The notes under the pieces were generated by a model that was not told the DNA's origin, did no database searches, and saw only the letters and a program-made list of their open reading frames with translations. DNA of 62,195 nt from Alphaproteobacteria bacterium (GTDB lineage Bacteria > Pseudomonadota > Alphaproteobacteria > UBA9655): NCBI GenBank assembly GCA_019748065.1, contig JAIEQB010000040.1:1-62195 (forward strand), written 5' to 3'. Position 1 is the stretch's first letter. Every line of letters begins with the position of its first letter. The translations under genes were made by a program, and so were the position numbers. This document shows positions 62,181-62,195 of the stretch, piece after piece.

Positions 62181-62195
62181 ATGAAAAAAGCGGAA
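62181..62195 (+). CDS. Start of a gene running off the window
   Basis: AAGGAGGT sits six bases before an ATG that opens MKKAE up to the window edge. The Shine-Dalgarno is as good as any in the window, so a real gene probably starts here. Five codons do not allow identification. It is divergent from pccB. Confidence 0.5.

Overview
The window looks like part of an alphaproteobacterial chromosome, probably from a host-associated, intracellular lineage of the Holosporales/Caedibacter type. That placement is inferred from gene content, not from a phylogeny. Alphaproteobacterial markers include rpsT directly upstream of dnaA-dnaN, a TIGR02300 zinc-ribbon protein beside cmk-rpsA, AddAB instead of RecBCD, an Rsm22-type methyltransferase, an LdtR-type MarR regulator, sdhCDAB and pccBA. 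Host-associated signs are several signal-peptide proteins of unknown function, IS remnants, dispersed palindromic repeats, and AT-rich accessory genes between conserved housekeeping blocks.

Layout: 1-600 holds chimeric transposase debris. 590-3334 has a small secreted protein, an Rsm22-like methyltransferase and a repeat protein. 3424-6864 is sdhCDAB with a good promoter. 6861-8513 is an AT-rich O-antigen-ligase-like gene. 8592-12070 has parE and three small Gly/His/Tyr-rich secreted proteins, two of them a tandem duplication. 12090-13848 is a bufferin-like (DUF2282) gene coupled to an L,D-transpeptidase. 13882-16796 is rpsT-dnaA-dnaN with a perfect DnaA box. 16912-24926 has an AmpG-like transporter, an RMD1/DUF155 protein, a secreted kinase-N-lobe protein, an amine oxidase, Bcp and a YhdP-like giant. 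24927-25612 is a repeat-rich spacer. 25613-30714 has rpsA, cmk, TIGR02300, an SDR, a structured small RNA, a LON-domain protein and a Trm112-like protein. 30786-33625 has a large secreted helical protein and a Cys-rich mini-gene broken by an in-frame TGA. 33813-42594 is addB-addA-fabI-sppA. 42589-44740 has a periplasmic helical-repeat gene, a 45-residue membrane protein, DUF167 and lipB. 44829-48645 is tRNA-Leu, maeB and mgtE. 48777-53778 mixes small secreted proteins, LdtR, nusB, a MITE-like element, rpe, an aldolase-like protein and a MepK-like endopeptidase. 53946-55727 has a CheD-like putative deamidase and a lipoprotein. 56105-62035 is DUF1622-dps and, on the minus strand, pccB-2TM-pccA-prfB, the last with a programmed frameshift.

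How the genes fit together: housekeeping blocks cover replication initiation, DNA-break repair, fatty-acid and lipoate metabolism, the TCA cycle and propionyl-CoA carboxylation. A second thread is peptidoglycan: an LdtD-like 3-3 cross-linker, an LdtR-like regulator, a MepK-like hydrolase and an AmpG-like muropeptide importer. A third thread is secreted or envelope proteins that may face a host or bind metals: the CheD-like protein, the kinase N-lobe protein, the 862-residue helical protein, the His-rich proteins and the bufferin-like peptide. These three threads are where new biology is most likely.
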